Source: Anaeromyces robustus (lineage: Eukaryota; Neocallimastigomycota; Neocallimastigomycetes; Neocallimastigales; Neocallimastigaceae). Taken from it: DNA of 62,890 nt. The position numbers and the translations under genes were made by a program. The DNA lies in contig MCFG01000390.1 in the NCBI GenBank assembly GCA_002104895.1, positions 1 through 62,890 of the forward strand. The letters are read 5' to 3'. How positions within the stretch are numbered: the first letter of the stretch is position 1; each line of letters begins with the position of its first letter. The notes under the pieces were generated by a model. The model was given only the letters and a program-made list of their open reading frames with translations, was not told the origin of the DNA and did not search any database. Shown in pieces: positions 45,820 through 56,651 of the stretch.

Positions 45820-47618
45820 TCCTGATTGTTAATATTAATAATAAATTATTAATAAAAGGAAGGAATATTATTTAATTCTTTTTAATCACTAACTTAATTA
45901 GCGGAAAGAAATAAACAAATTCTTTTCCCCAGTATCAAAAATAATTGAATGCAAGAGTATTATGTGTGACAATTTAACCTGTCCGCATTAGAAGTCAATA
46001 TAAACTAATATCTATATTAAATATTCTTATAAAAATTATCTAAATATAATTAATTTTAATTAACTATCTACAAAAAAAATTATATATTAATTACTATTTA
46101 ATTTAATTAGTATCAATAAATATAAAATATTAATAATTTATACTATTCAATTGATAGTACACACTGTCTGACGTGCAGCTTGCCTCTTCAATGGTGTCAT
46201 GCCACGTGTGTGCCACGGTTACTATATACACTATAATATATAGCAGTTCAGAGCCTACTAGCCCAATTACTATGTAGGTTAAACTAAACCCGGAAATCGT
46301 TGAATAATACAAGTTTTAAAAATAATTTATAAATATTGATGTATTAATATTAATTAGTAACCAATATAAAAAATATGCTTTTAGAACAATTATAAAAATT
46401 ATGAATTAACAATCTATCCTGTGTGTTTATTATAATCCCCGATATCTCCACCAAATTTTCATGTTACGGCTCATAACTCTTTTACAATGGATTATAACAA
46501 AATTAATTTTTAACACTTCAAGAATTGTTAAACAAAATTTTTATTTGGTTTAAGTTTATTTTATTTATAAAAGTTTTTAAAATGAAAAATTATTAAAATT
46601 AGAATAAAGATTAAATAAAGATAAAGATTAAGATAATTCAAAAATTATTTTAAAAATTACACGTATTTATATTTTTTTACAAAGTTAAAATTTGTTAAGC
46701 CTATCTAACATTTTCTAATTTTAAATATAATTACTAAGTAAAACTAAAATAAATTGAATTTAAATTATTAATAAAATTATAAGTTAATTATTATAAATAT
46801 TTATTATATAATAATTAATTACTATCTATTTATTATTATTATAATTATTAATATATTTAAGAGAATATTTTAGAATTATAACAGAAAATTTACTAAACTA
46901 TTACTAATAGAAATATAAAAAAATGGTTTAAATTGATTTTAAATTGTTAATATAATTATTATTTTATTATTATAAATATTAATTATATATTATTTAATTA
47001 ATTATTATTTATTATTATTATAAAAATAATATAAGTAACTGAAAATTTATAAAATATTTTTGTGGTGGTTTAGTTAAGTATTATTAATAAAATTCTGTAT
47101 TGTTAATATAAATTTTTATAATCAATTGAATTAAAAATAATTTTCATTAATATATAATAGTATAAAATAATTGTAATTATAATATATTTTAGTGCATAAT
47201 TTTATTTAATTTGGGGTGTAATTTGGTAGGGACTATTACTAATTAATACATGGCAAGGAACTTGGTTATTTTTAAAAACAATTGTAATTAGTAATTTTTG
47301 GCTGATTTTTAGTAGTAAATTGAAATAAGAATTGTTTATTTTATAATTAATATTCTTAATATATTGATTTAATAATAATATAATTGATTTAATTATTTAT
47401 TATAATTGACTTTAATAAATATTTTGATATTGATAATAAAATTTATATTAATAATTTTATAAGTGATATTAATAAAAAGTGGCTGGTAATAATAATAATT
47501 TTATAATTTTTATTTGATATTAATAATTTTTATTTAGATATTAATAATAAAATATTTTGTATTAATAATATATATATTTAAATTGATATTAATAATTTTT
47601 ATATTGAATTTTAGTAAT
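45820..47618. other. gene-free stretch left of element A
   Basis: No coding sequence. An isolated GC-richer patch lies at about 46135-46310. A short GC patch near 46436-46490 (CGATATCTCCACC) weakly resembles the U3 block of L2. From about 46930 to 47200 the DNA is similar to 55780-56080. The last 200 bp have repeated TTGATATTAAT words like the 3' UTRs of the Ty3 elements. Confidence 0.5.
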
Positions 47619-48006
47619 TGTAACGAATCATGAAAATGAGTAACCTGTCTTAGTGGTTAGTAACTAAGACTATGGTTCGAACCTCTCGAGTTCGAAACCT
47701 CTCAATTCCAAAATATCATATTTTTATTATTTTTATTTTTACCATAAATTTTACCAAACAAAATTATTCTGATTGGTTAAATTTTGGTCACTAAAAAAAT
47801 TTTTAAAATTTTTTTAAAATTTTTAGTATAAATACGAGTGAATTTTTCTCAAAAAATTTTATAAAAATTCGAGTTATTATTAATAAATAAAAATAATTAT
47901 TTAACACTAACTTGTAAAGTAGTTTTGTGTTCGATAATAAATTTTTATTTTACATTAAGAAGAAAGTATATTTTTTTATTGTTGTCGAACACTTCAGTTC
48001 TTGACA
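47619..48006 (+). repeat. 5' LTR of element A
   Basis: 388 bp, TGTAACGAATCATG...GTTCTTGACA. It has an A-box (47646-47659, TGTCTTAGTGGTTA) and two B-box-like words (GGTTCGAACC at 47674, AGTTCGAAACC at 47689), a TATA box (47827-47834), and an inferred RNA start at 47871. Confidence 0.95.
47827..47881 (+). promoter_or_regulatory. TATA box and inferred RNA start of element A
   Basis: TATAAATA at 47827-47834. The word GAGTTATTATT at 47871-47881, preceded by TTC, is the inferred first 11 nt of the transcript because it is complementary to the primer site. B and D show the same TATA-to-word distance (43-44 nt). Confidence 0.65.
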
Positions 48007-48016
48007 ATAATAACTC
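48006..48016 (+). other. self-priming-type primer binding site of element A
   Basis: AATAATAACTC, made of the last LTR base and the first 10 leader bases, is the exact complement of GAGTTATTATT at 47871-47881. The geometry is that of Tf1-type self-priming. No tRNA primer match such as TGGTAGCGCC is seen. Confidence 0.75.
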
Positions 48017-49023
48017 CTAATAAAATATAACTTTATACCTTAGTGTTAAATTATATTTATTTTTATATTTTTTAATATATATACAAGTAAGTCAGTGAAA
48101 CTTGTATTAAAGGAAAAGGTCACTAAATTAATAGAAAGACCGTATACTAATACAAGGGACGCTCTATGGCGCTTGAATAAATATTAATAATATATAAATA
48201 ATTATAAAATTTATTATCAGTTTTTAATTTTTTCTCTTTCTTTTTCTAATAAAACAAATTTTTATTTTTTTTCCTTCAAAAAAAAAAAAAAAATAAAAAA
48301 AAAAAAAAAAAAATAAAAAAAAAATAAAATATTTTTCTAAAAAACCATATTTATTTTTTTAAAAAAATTTTTTCAACTATAAAATATTTATTTAATAATA
48401 AGTTTTATTATATAAATATTATAAATAATATTATAAATTCGCCTCCCTTGCTAGCGTGTACAGAAGTTGGGTTTTGATACCATAATACTCAATCCAATTC
48501 TGTCGAAGCTGATACTTGGGAAGGATAACCTGAAACTATTTTTTAGCTAACAATAAGTTAGTTGTTATAAAATTTTTTCACCGTTACCTTCTTTTATTAA
48601 TTTTTTTAATTAATATTAACTCTCGGCTAAACAGAACCTTGAGAGCTAGTATAGGGCCCGTTGTAATTTTATTATAACGCGGTTTATAATATAACTGATT
48701 ATATATTTGATGACCCAACACTATATAATCAGGCTTATAATATTTGTCTTAAAATTTTTTTTATTAAATTATATAATTATATTTGAAAAAAATATTTTTT
48801 TTAATTGTTCCGATTTTTATATATAGTTTGATTTTATTTTAATCTATTTTATTTAACTTTATTTTAATTTCTTATCAACCACTATTTTTGAAAAAACTCA
48901 CTATTCTTGAAAAAACTCACTATTCTTGAAAAAATTCAAATTTATCAGTCGCTATTCTTGGAAAAAACTCAAATTTTTGTTCTCTATTTTTACAAAAAAA
49001 AAAAAAAATTTTTTTTCTAAGTC
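48017..49023 (+). other. 5' leader of element A
   Basis: About 1 kb, non-coding. It has A runs at about 48276-48330, a GC-richer segment at about 48428-48540 with the inverted words CAGAAGTTGGG and CCAATTCTG, and three copies of CACTATTCTTGAAAAAACT-like words at about 48880-48970. It is unlike the leaders of B and D. Confidence 0.65.
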
Positions 49024-52000
49024 ATGGAAGAAGAGATACTAAATAATGCTACTCTAAAGGACGGATTTGCCGGGGACCGTCGATTCTTAAAGGGATTCCT
49101 AGCCAAGGTTGAACTGGTCTTCTTACTGTATCCGGATCGCTACCACGACCACGAAACAAAAATTATTTATCTCATCTCTAGGCTATATGGGAACGCGATG
49201 AATTGGGCCGCCTCCCTGATAGAGAATGATGACCCCTGTTTGCATGACTATCAGGCCTTTGTTGCTAAACTTAAGGCATATTATGGAAATTGTGACGCAA
49301 CATATGTAGCAAACCAGATGTTGCGCACAATTAAACAACAAAAACTCGGGGGTATTCGTGGGTATATACAAGAATTCAACAAATATTCGGACGAGTCGAA
49401 CTGGAACGAAGAGGCCAAGATGGACGCTTTCATTGCAGGACTCCACAACCAAGTTGCAATGAAAATAATTGAAATGTTCCCAGGGCCCCAGAACCTCACT
49501 TCCCTCCAAATTGTGGCGTCCAGGATTGACTCCAGATTATCGTCCAGAAATATGTTCTACAGCAATAGGAATTTTAGTAATGGTTCCTATAGTAGAAAAC
49601 AAAATAATTCAAATAGGCCTCCAAATCAAAATCAAACTAGCCAGAAAAAATTTGGACCCTTAAGCAAAGAAGAAAAAGAAAGAAGAAGAAAGGAAAATCT
49701 CTGCCTATACTGCGGCTCACCCAACCATAAGTTAAAGGATTGCAATAAGAAAAATAAAAATAAAGAAAGTATATCTATGATGTCAATCCCAACTATGGCG
49801 TCAAATTCTAATGAGTCATCTTCAGAACGATTCACGAAGGAATTTAAACTCTCTTTTGAACTTTCACCCAAGATTCTCATTGATTCTGGTTCTAAGCTTA
49901 ATCTTATCGATGTTGACTACTGTAACGACCATAATCTACCTTATCATGACGACGGTAATTTACCTAAAATTATTGGTATAGGTGGTAGTCAATCTATTTT
50001 TGGTATAACTCCGCCTCTTAATCTCCGTTATAAGGACCACCTTTGTCGAACCCAATTCTATGTTACTGATTTACCTGTTTATCCTTGTATACTAGGTCTC
50101 GATTGGCTCAGGGAACACAACCCACACATCGATTTCTCTTCAAACACTTTATCCTTTGTTTCTAATCATTGCCTTACCTATTGTGTTACGTTACCTACTA
50201 ACGTTCCTGAATTTCCTGAAGAGTCTTCTGCTTTCCCTGCCATTGAAAATAATTCTCGTCGAAAAAAGTCTCGTTATAACAATATTCATAATAATTCTCG
50301 TAATAACAATTTCAGTAGGAACCATTCCGTAAATAATTCAAACTCTGATAACTCTCCTAACTACACTTCTTTTCTTGTCATTACCGATGAATCCAAAGGA
50401 AAATCAAAAAAGGATTCTGTTTCTGATAACTCCCTAGTTGTTAATTCGTTTTCTGTCTCTCTTGGTCCTTCAACTAATCCAAATTACAATTCAGTTCTAA
50501 ATCAAAATTCTGCCTATTCTAATTCCACTTCTACTTTTAATTCTAGTTCTAATGCTACCTCTGTTCCTAATTCTCGTCCTACGTCTTATTCCCTTATTAG
50601 TTCTAATTCTAACTCTATTTCTACTTCCAGTTCTACTTTGAAATCTGACTCTAATTCCATTACAAACTCTATTTCTAATTTTATTTCAGATCATGATTTA
50701 AAGCTCAAACTCCCTGCTGAATTAATTGAATTTCTAGATGTTTTTAGTGAAGCTTCCGCCAACAAGCTCCCTCCTCATCGTCCGTATGATTGCCAGATAA
50801 ATCTCATAGTTAATGGTAAACTTCATTATGGACCCATTTATCCATTAACTAATAAAGAAACAAAAGCTCTTGAAAAATATATAAAAGAAAATCTCAAGAA
50901 AGGGTTTATTCGTAAATATAAATCCCCAGCTGGAGCTTCTATATTTTTTGTCTTGAAAAAGAATGGTGAACTTAGATTAGTGGTTGATTATCGTCCACTA
51001 AATGAAATTACCATTAGAGATTCTTACCCTCTCCCATTAATTCAAGATATGCTGGAGCATTTGGGTAAAGCTAAAATCTTCTCAAAACTGGATCTCCGCT
51101 CAGCGTACAACTTGATTCGCATAAAAGAGGGAGATGAATATAAGACTGCCTTTACCTGTTCCTTTGGACATTTTGAATACACCGTCATGCCTTTTGGATT
51201 GAAAAACGCTCCTGCCGTTTTTCAACATTTTATTAACGATGTACTCGAAGATGTTATTGGAAAGTTCGCCTATGCCTACATCGACGACATTATAATCTTC
51301 TCTAAAGATTATAATTCTCATGTTAAACATGTTAAGGAAATTCTTATTCGCCTTAGAAAAGCTGGACTATTCGCCAAACTAGAAAAGTGCGAATTTTTCG
51401 TTCCATATATCGATTTCCTTGGTCACCGCATATCAGCCGAAGGTATTTTCATGGATCCAAAAAAGGTTGATTCTATTTTAAATTGGCCTACCCCCACTTG
51501 TGTCAAAGAAGTTCAATCGTTTCTCGGTCTCGCTAACTACTATAGACGCTTCATTCCAGGCTTTGCCAAATTAGCTCATCCGCTTCACCTTCTCCTTAGA
51601 AAAAATACAAAATTTTCTTGGTCTCCTGAAGCTCAGTCTGCATTTGATTCCTTAAAATTGAAATTTACTTCTTCTCCTGTACTTTCTTATCCTAACCGAG
51701 AACTTCCTTTTATTGTCGAAACCGATTCTAGTAATTTTGCTATCGGTGCAGTATTATCTCAGAAATCACCCAGTGATAATGCTATCCACCCTGTCGCTTT
51801 CTTCTCAAGATCTCTTACTGGTCCAGAACGAAACTACCCCATTTATGATAAGGAACTTTTGGCTATCGTCTCTGCTTTGGAAAACTGGCGTCATCTCCTC
51901 AAAGGCTCTGACATTCCTTTCTCTATTTATTCTGATCATCGAAATCTTCTTTTCCAGAAAAAACCCGAAAAGATGACTCAAAGACTCGTTCGTTGGTCCT

Positions 52001-53604
52001 TGTTTCTCTCTGAGTTTAATTTTAAAATTTTATATCGTTCTGGTTCTTCCAATGGTAAACCCGATGCTCTCTCACGCCGCCCTGATTATGCTAACTCTAC
52101 CGATTCTTCAGATATTCCTTTCACTGTTCTACATCCAGAAAATTTCTGTGCCCTTATTTGCTCAGCTTCTTCTCTTAATGATGATATTCTTTCAGGCTAC
52201 AAATCTGATTCCTTTTACCATGATGTTTGTACCTACCTCGAAAATAAAAAGCCTCCAATTCCTCATCACCAAATTGACAAATTTTCTTTAAGTAATGGTT
52301 TTCTTCTATTTGATAACCGTATTTATGTTCCTCCAAACTGTCGCAATCATATCTTGAAAATCTGCCATGATTCACCCACTGCAGGCCATTATGGCATTAG
52401 AAAGACTACCTCTCTCATCGTCCGCGACTTTTGGTGGCCATCTCTTTCCTCTGATTGTAAAAATTATATTAGGTCTTGCGATATTTGCTGTCGCTCAAAA
52501 TCTCCCCGTCACAAACCTTATGGCTTTCTTAACCCTCTTAATATTAGTGAACGTCCTTGGTCTTCCATTTCCATGGATTTTATTACTGATCTCCCTGACT
52601 CTGATGGTTTCTCCTGTATTTTAGTTTTTGTTGATAGACTAACCAAGATGTTCCATCTTGTACCTTTCCATAGCTTACCTTCTGCTGTCGAAACTGCCTC
52701 TGCTTTTATTGATTACATCTTTAAACTCCACGGTTTGCCTAATGAAATTATCTCCGACAGAGGTGCTCAGTTCACATCTAAATTTTGGAAAGCCGTTTGC
52801 CAGTCCCTGAACATCGAACTTAAATTTTCGTCTCCTTACCACCATCAGTCCAATGGCCAGACGGAGAGAGTGAACTCCGTTGTAGAACAATATTTAAGAT
52901 GTTTTTCCAATTATAAAGGTTCTGATTGGAAACAATACTTAAGTCTAGCAGAATTTAGCTATAACAATGCTGTTCAAGAGTCTACTGGTTTTTCCCCTTT
53001 CTTTCTAAACTATGGTTTTCACCCGAAACACTCACCTTTAATCCCTGAACAAACTAATGTACCACGCGCTGTTGAATTCACTAAAGACTTTCAAGACTTA
53101 ATGAAGAAGTTAAAAGAAAATTTGAAAACTGCTATTGAAATTCAGAAGAAACAAGCCGACAAGTACAGAAGTAAGCCACCCAAGTTCAAAAAGGGTGATA
53201 AAGTTTGGCTTGATAGTTCTTTAATAATACATAAGGGAAATAAAAAGTTTAAACCAAGGAAACTAGGCCCATACAAAATCTTAGAAAAGGTAACCGAAGT
53301 TTCTTACAAATTGGATCTACCTAAATCCATTAGAATTCACCCAATCGTACATGTTTCAAGCTTGGAACCATATTATGAAGACAGTTTCGACCGAATCAAA
53401 CCAGCTCCACCTCCTATTATTGTTAATGATGAAGAGGAATATGAGGTAGAAGAAATTTTAGACAGAAGAAAATATTATGGCAAGATACAATATTTAATTA
53501 AGTGGAAAGGTTATCCTCTTTCTGAAGCATCTTGGGAACCAAAAGAAAATTTAAACTGTGATGAAATTTTAAGAAATTTTAACAAAAAATTTAACAAAAA
53601 ATAA
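49024..53604 (+). CDS. gag-pol: element A Gag-Pol polyprotein
   Basis: One frame of 1526 codons. Gag core is about 10-180; CCHC knuckle is C227, C230, H235, C240. Protease has DSG at 287-289 and ILG near 356. A Ser/Asn-rich linker covers about 400-555. RT is about 560-850, with D690 and YIDD at 752-755. RNase H is about 880-1010 (D901, E944, D971). Integrase has the zinc part (H1115, H1122, C1152, C1155) and a DD35E core (D1185, D1245, E1281). GPY is near 1415 and the chromodomain is 1471-1519 (W1494, W1504). It makes the particle, copies the RNA to DNA and inserts it. A single gag-pol frame without a shift is known in the Tf1/sushi group, which also self-primes. Start: MEEE is the Gag start of all relatives here. 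Confidence 0.95.
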   Translation: MEEEILNNATLKDGFAGDRRFLKGFLAKVELVFLLYPDRYHDHETKIIYLISRLYGNAMNWAASLIENDDPCLHDYQAFVAKLKAYYGNCDATYVANQMLRTIKQQKLGGIRGYIQEFNKYSDESNWNEEAKMDAFIAGLHNQVAMKIIEMFPGPQNLTSLQIVASRIDSRLSSRNMFYSNRNFSNGSYSRKQNNSNRPPNQNQTSQKKFGPLSKEEKERRRKENLCLYCGSPNHKLKDCNKKNKNKESISMMSIPTMASNSNESSSERFTKEFKLSFELSPKILIDSGSKLNLIDVDYCNDHNLPYHDDGNLPKIIGIGGSQSIFGITPPLNLRYKDHLCRTQFYVTDLPVYPCILGLDWLREHNPHIDFSSNTLSFVSNHCLTYCVTLPTNVPEFPEESSAFPAIENNSRRKKSRYNNIHNNSRNNNFSRNHSVNNSNSDNSPNYTSFLVITDESKGKSKKDSVSDNSLVVNSFSVSLGPSTNPNYNSVLNQNSAYSNSTSTFNSSSNATSVPNSRPTSYSLISSNSNSISTSSSTLKSDSNSITNSISNFISDHDLKLKLPAELIEFLDVFSEASANKLPPHRPYDCQINLIVNGKLHYGPIYPLTNKETKALEKYIKENLKKGFIRKYKSPAGASIFFVLKKNGELRLVVDYRPLNEITIRDSYPLPLIQDMLEHLGKAKIFSKLDLRSAYNLIRIKEGDEYKTAFTCSFGHFEYTVMPFGLKNAPAVFQHFINDVLEDVIGKFAYAYIDDIIIFSKDYNSHVKHVKEILIRLRKAGLFAKLEKCEFFVPYIDFLGHRISAEGIFMDPKKVDSILNWPTPTCVKEVQSFLGLANYYRRFIPGFAKLAHPLHLLLRKNTKFSWSPEAQSAFDSLKLKFTSSPVLSYPNRELPFIVETDSSNFAIGAVLSQKSPSDNAIHPVAFFSRSLTGPERNYPIYDKELLAIVSALENWRHLLKGSDIPFSIYSDHRNLLFQKKPEKMTQRLVRWSLFLSEFNFKILYRSGSSNGKPDALSRRPDYANSTDSSDIPFTVLHPENFCALICSASSLNDDILSGYKSDSFYHDVCTYLENKKPPIPHHQIDKFSLSNGFLLFDNRIYVPPNCRNHILKICHDSPTAGHYGIRKTTSLIVRDFWWPSLSSDCKNYIRSCDICCRSKSPRHKPYGFLNPLNISERPWSSISMDFITDLPDSDGFSCILVFVDRLTKMFHLVPFHSLPSAVETASAFIDYIFKLHGLPNEIISDRGAQFTSKFWKAVCQSLNIELKFSSPYHHQSNGQTERVNSVVEQYLRCFSNYKGSDWKQYLSLAEFSYNNAVQESTGFSPFFLNYGFHPKHSPLIPEQTNVPRAVEFTKDFQDLMKKLKENLKTAIEIQKKQADKYRSKPPKFKKGDKVWLDSSLIIHKGNKKFKPRKLGPYKILEKVTEVSYKLDLPKSIRIHPIVHVSSLEPYYEDSFDRIKPAPPPIIVNDEEEYEVEEILDRRKYYGKIQYLIKWKGYPLSEASWEPKENLNCDEILRNFNKKFNKK

Positions 53605-53710
53605 TAGCAAAATAATACTTATTTTATTTTTATCAATATATTTTATTCTTATCGATATTTTATTAATATTAAATTTATATTTTATTTTTATCAATATATT
53701 TTATTAATAT

Positions 53711-53753
<43 letters not shown>

Positions 53754-53942
53754 TAATAAATAAATTTTTATTTTATATCTTATATAGTCAATTTTATTAA
53801 TGTAATTAAAAAATAATAATCCATGTAATTTTTTTTAAAATGTAATAATTAAAAGAAAATTTCACTCTTAGAATAGTTTACATTTTATAAATTTTAGTTT
53901 AACTCGAGATTCGTCTGGTATCCGAATCCTGGAGGAGGACCA
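53605..53942 (+). other. 3' UTR, hairpin and polypurine tract of element A
   Basis: Repeated ATATTTTATTAATATC-like words, a poly(A) tract of about 32 (53711-53742), then a hairpin (GATTCG 53908-53913, loop TCTGGTATC, CGAATC 53923-53928) and the tract CTGGAGGAGGACCA (53929-53942) touching the 3' LTR. Confidence 0.8.
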
Positions 53943-54330
53943 TGTAACGAATCATGAAAATGAGTAACCTGTCTTAGTGGTTAGTAACTAAGACTATGGT
54001 TCGAACCTCTCGAGTTCGAAACCTCTCAATTCCAAAATATCATATTTTTATTATTTTTATTTTTACCATAAATTTTACCAAACAAAATTATTCTGATTGG
54101 TTAAATTTTGGTCACTAAAAAAATTTTTAAAATTTTTTTAAAATTTTTAGTATAAATACGAGTGAATTTTTCTCAAAAAATTTTATAAAAATTCGAGTTA
54201 TTATTAATAAATAAAAATAATTATTTAACACTAACTTGTAAAGTAGTTTTGTGTTCGATAATAAATTTTTATTTTACATTAAGAAGAAAGTATATTTTTT
54301 TATTGTTGTCGAACACTTCAGTTCTTGACA
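53943..54330 (+). repeat. 3' LTR of element A
   Basis: 388 bp; no difference from the 5' LTR was seen by eye. Confidence 0.95.
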
Positions 54331-54488
54331 GTAATAATATATTGAATTTTTATATTAATAATATAATTTAATATTAATAAATTTATATTGGTAATATATA
54401 TTGGAAATTTCAATTTAATGTAGAATGTAGGAAAGTTCTACAAGCCACAAAGAATTTAGTAATCTTAATGAAATTAAGATTAATTGTT

Positions 54489-55548
54489 CATTCTTTATCA
54501 AAGATAATACAAAATGGTAATATCTTAATTCTTTATAGAGAAGAAAGTGATATTACCTATGTATTTTTAGAATAACTGTCTAAGTTATTTTCCAGTAGAT
54601 TGTAAAATTAAACACTAAAATTTGTTTTATAAAAACACAGTTTTATTATTAAGTTTAAAATATAAAATTTATTTATTAAGATTTATTAAATTTATTATTT
54701 ATTAAATAGTAGTTTTATTCTTAACTAAACTATTTTATGTTGATTATATATTTTAATTTAAGTAATTTATTCTAATAATTATTAATTTATTAATATATTT
54801 TATTATGACTAAGCTATTATTAAAAATAGTAGTGAAGAACTAATTACATAAAAATATTTACATGTATTTATATTTTTCTTTAAAATTAAACTATTTACAA
54901 TAATAAATTAAATAATACAAGTATTCATAAAAATATAATTAAAATAATTAAAAATTATTAAATAAAATAAGTAAAAATGTATAAAAATAATAATAAAATA
55001 AATAATAAAAAAAATAAATAATATTATTAATAAAATTATAAAAATAAACTGTTTATTTATTTATAAAATAAATAAAATTAATTGTTATTTCTAATTTAGA
55101 AATGTTTAAGTGTAAAGAATATTTAAAAAGTATTTAGAAAGTATTTTAAAAGTGTTTTTAGAAATTATTTTTGAGTCATATTATTTAATTAAAATATTTT
55201 AGAATCTTTTATTATTTTTACAATACTAATTATAAATTGTTTATAATTTATATAAATTTAATATTTAATAATATTTTTAAGAATTGATTTAGTTTAAGAT
55301 AATAATGATAAAGATATTGTTTAAAAATATAATTTTATAATCTTATTATTTTTATTAATATTATTAATTATTTTAAATGATGATTCAATATAATATTAAA
55401 ATTTATTAATTATTTGAAGTTTAGAAAATAATTATAATTAAAGTAAATTAATAATAAATTATAGAGAATAATAATAAATAAAAATTATTAGAATTTTTAA
55501 AAATTAATATTATAATTAAAAGTAATATAAAAATTTCATTATTTATCA
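54489..55548 (-). repeat. L3b repeat, copy 2
   Basis: Direct-orientation copy of 44795-45819 with a low level of differences. The same hairpin (GGTAATATC/GATATTACC) and minus-strand TATA are present. The pair flanks element A and its surroundings. Confidence 0.6.
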
Positions 55549-56362
55549 ACATGTTCTGGTTTGAGGAAATTAAATCAAAATTATACACACAAATATTTAA
55601 TAATAAAATTATGTTTTATTTTAAAATTTTATTTATTAAGAATATTAAAAAAAATTACTAAACTAAAAATTATTATATATATCTTTTTTTCTTTTCTCAA
55701 AATATTCTTTTCTATTTATAAAAATTTTTATAATAGTGTAGAAATGGTAAAGCCATTTCTTGAGGAAATAAAATTATATTTTTATATTGATTTCAAATTG
55801 TTAATATAATTATTATTTAATTTATAATAAATAATAATTATATATTAATTCATTACTAATTATTTATTATTAATTCAACTGTTAATATATTTTTAAGGAA
55901 ATTTTTAAATTTTTACAGAATTTAATTTTGTGGTTTAGTAATTATTTATTAATTTTATATTACAATTTTACTATTTTAAGATATAAAGTATCATTTAAAT
56001 TGTTGATATAAATTTTAATAATTATTTAAATTAAAGTTAAAATTTTATAATATATTAGATTATATTAAGGCATATATTAATAATATATTTGAAGTGATTA
56101 CTTTAAACTTTGATTACTAATATTTTAATAAAAATGAGGTTCTTTTTGAAAAGTTATTACTTATTGTCTTGACAAAGAAACTGTAATTTAATAAGTCATA
56201 AATAATAATTAGCAATTTACACTAAATTCCATTAGTAATGTAAAAGAAGATTTTAGAAATAGAATATTTGTTTTTCTCTCTTTTATATTCTTTTTTCTAA
56301 GAAAATTAATAATTATAACATATTAGTAATATTAGATATTATAATAAAATTGATAATAATAG
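55549..56362. other. gene-free AT-rich DNA
   Basis: Similar in part (55780-56080) to 46930-47200, so probably LTR debris. The 82-codon frame starting at 55561 is AT-composition noise. Confidence 0.5.
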
Positions 56363-56548
56363 AAAGTAATTTGGAGTAAAAAAAGAAAAATATTTAGAAG
56401 AACTGATCAAATAAATATATTAATTGGAATGTACAAAGAAGCAAAGTCTAATTTAATTAATAATGAATGTAATAGAAATGAAATCATTGAATTATGGTTT
56501 GAATGCTTAAATATTTTAAATTCAAATTTCATTAATCTTATATCAATA
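56363..56548 (+). pseudogene. MULE transposase, C-terminal scrap
   Basis: The plus strand reads VIWSKKRKIFRRTDQIN and later NEIIELWFECLNILN, matching the last 55 or so residues of the transposases at 21451-22877 and 7781-8165. No terminal repeat was found beside it. A third, more decayed member of the family. Confidence 0.75.
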
Positions 56549-56651
56549 TAAGATATAGATATAATATTATTATTAATATCAATATCAATATTAATATCAA
56601 TTACAATAACAATATCAATATAATTATAAATTTAAATCCTATTAATATCAA

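Larger units (their letters stand above)
47619..54330 (+). mobile_element. Ty3/Gypsy chromovirus A, whole-looking and young
   Basis: The element is 6712 bp with two 388-bp LTRs (47619-48006 and 53943-54330) in which I saw no difference by eye, and the TSD GTAAT at 47614-47618 and 54331-54335. A single open gag-pol frame covers 49024-53604. Primer site, polypurine tract and both LTRs are present. No break is seen. It is the youngest element in the window along with B. Confidence 0.95.

Noticed and set aside
48007-48030. Initiator Met-tRNA primer binding site
   Set aside because: No TGGTAGCGCC-like word follows either LTR of A or B; the self-complementary 11-mer explains the site better.
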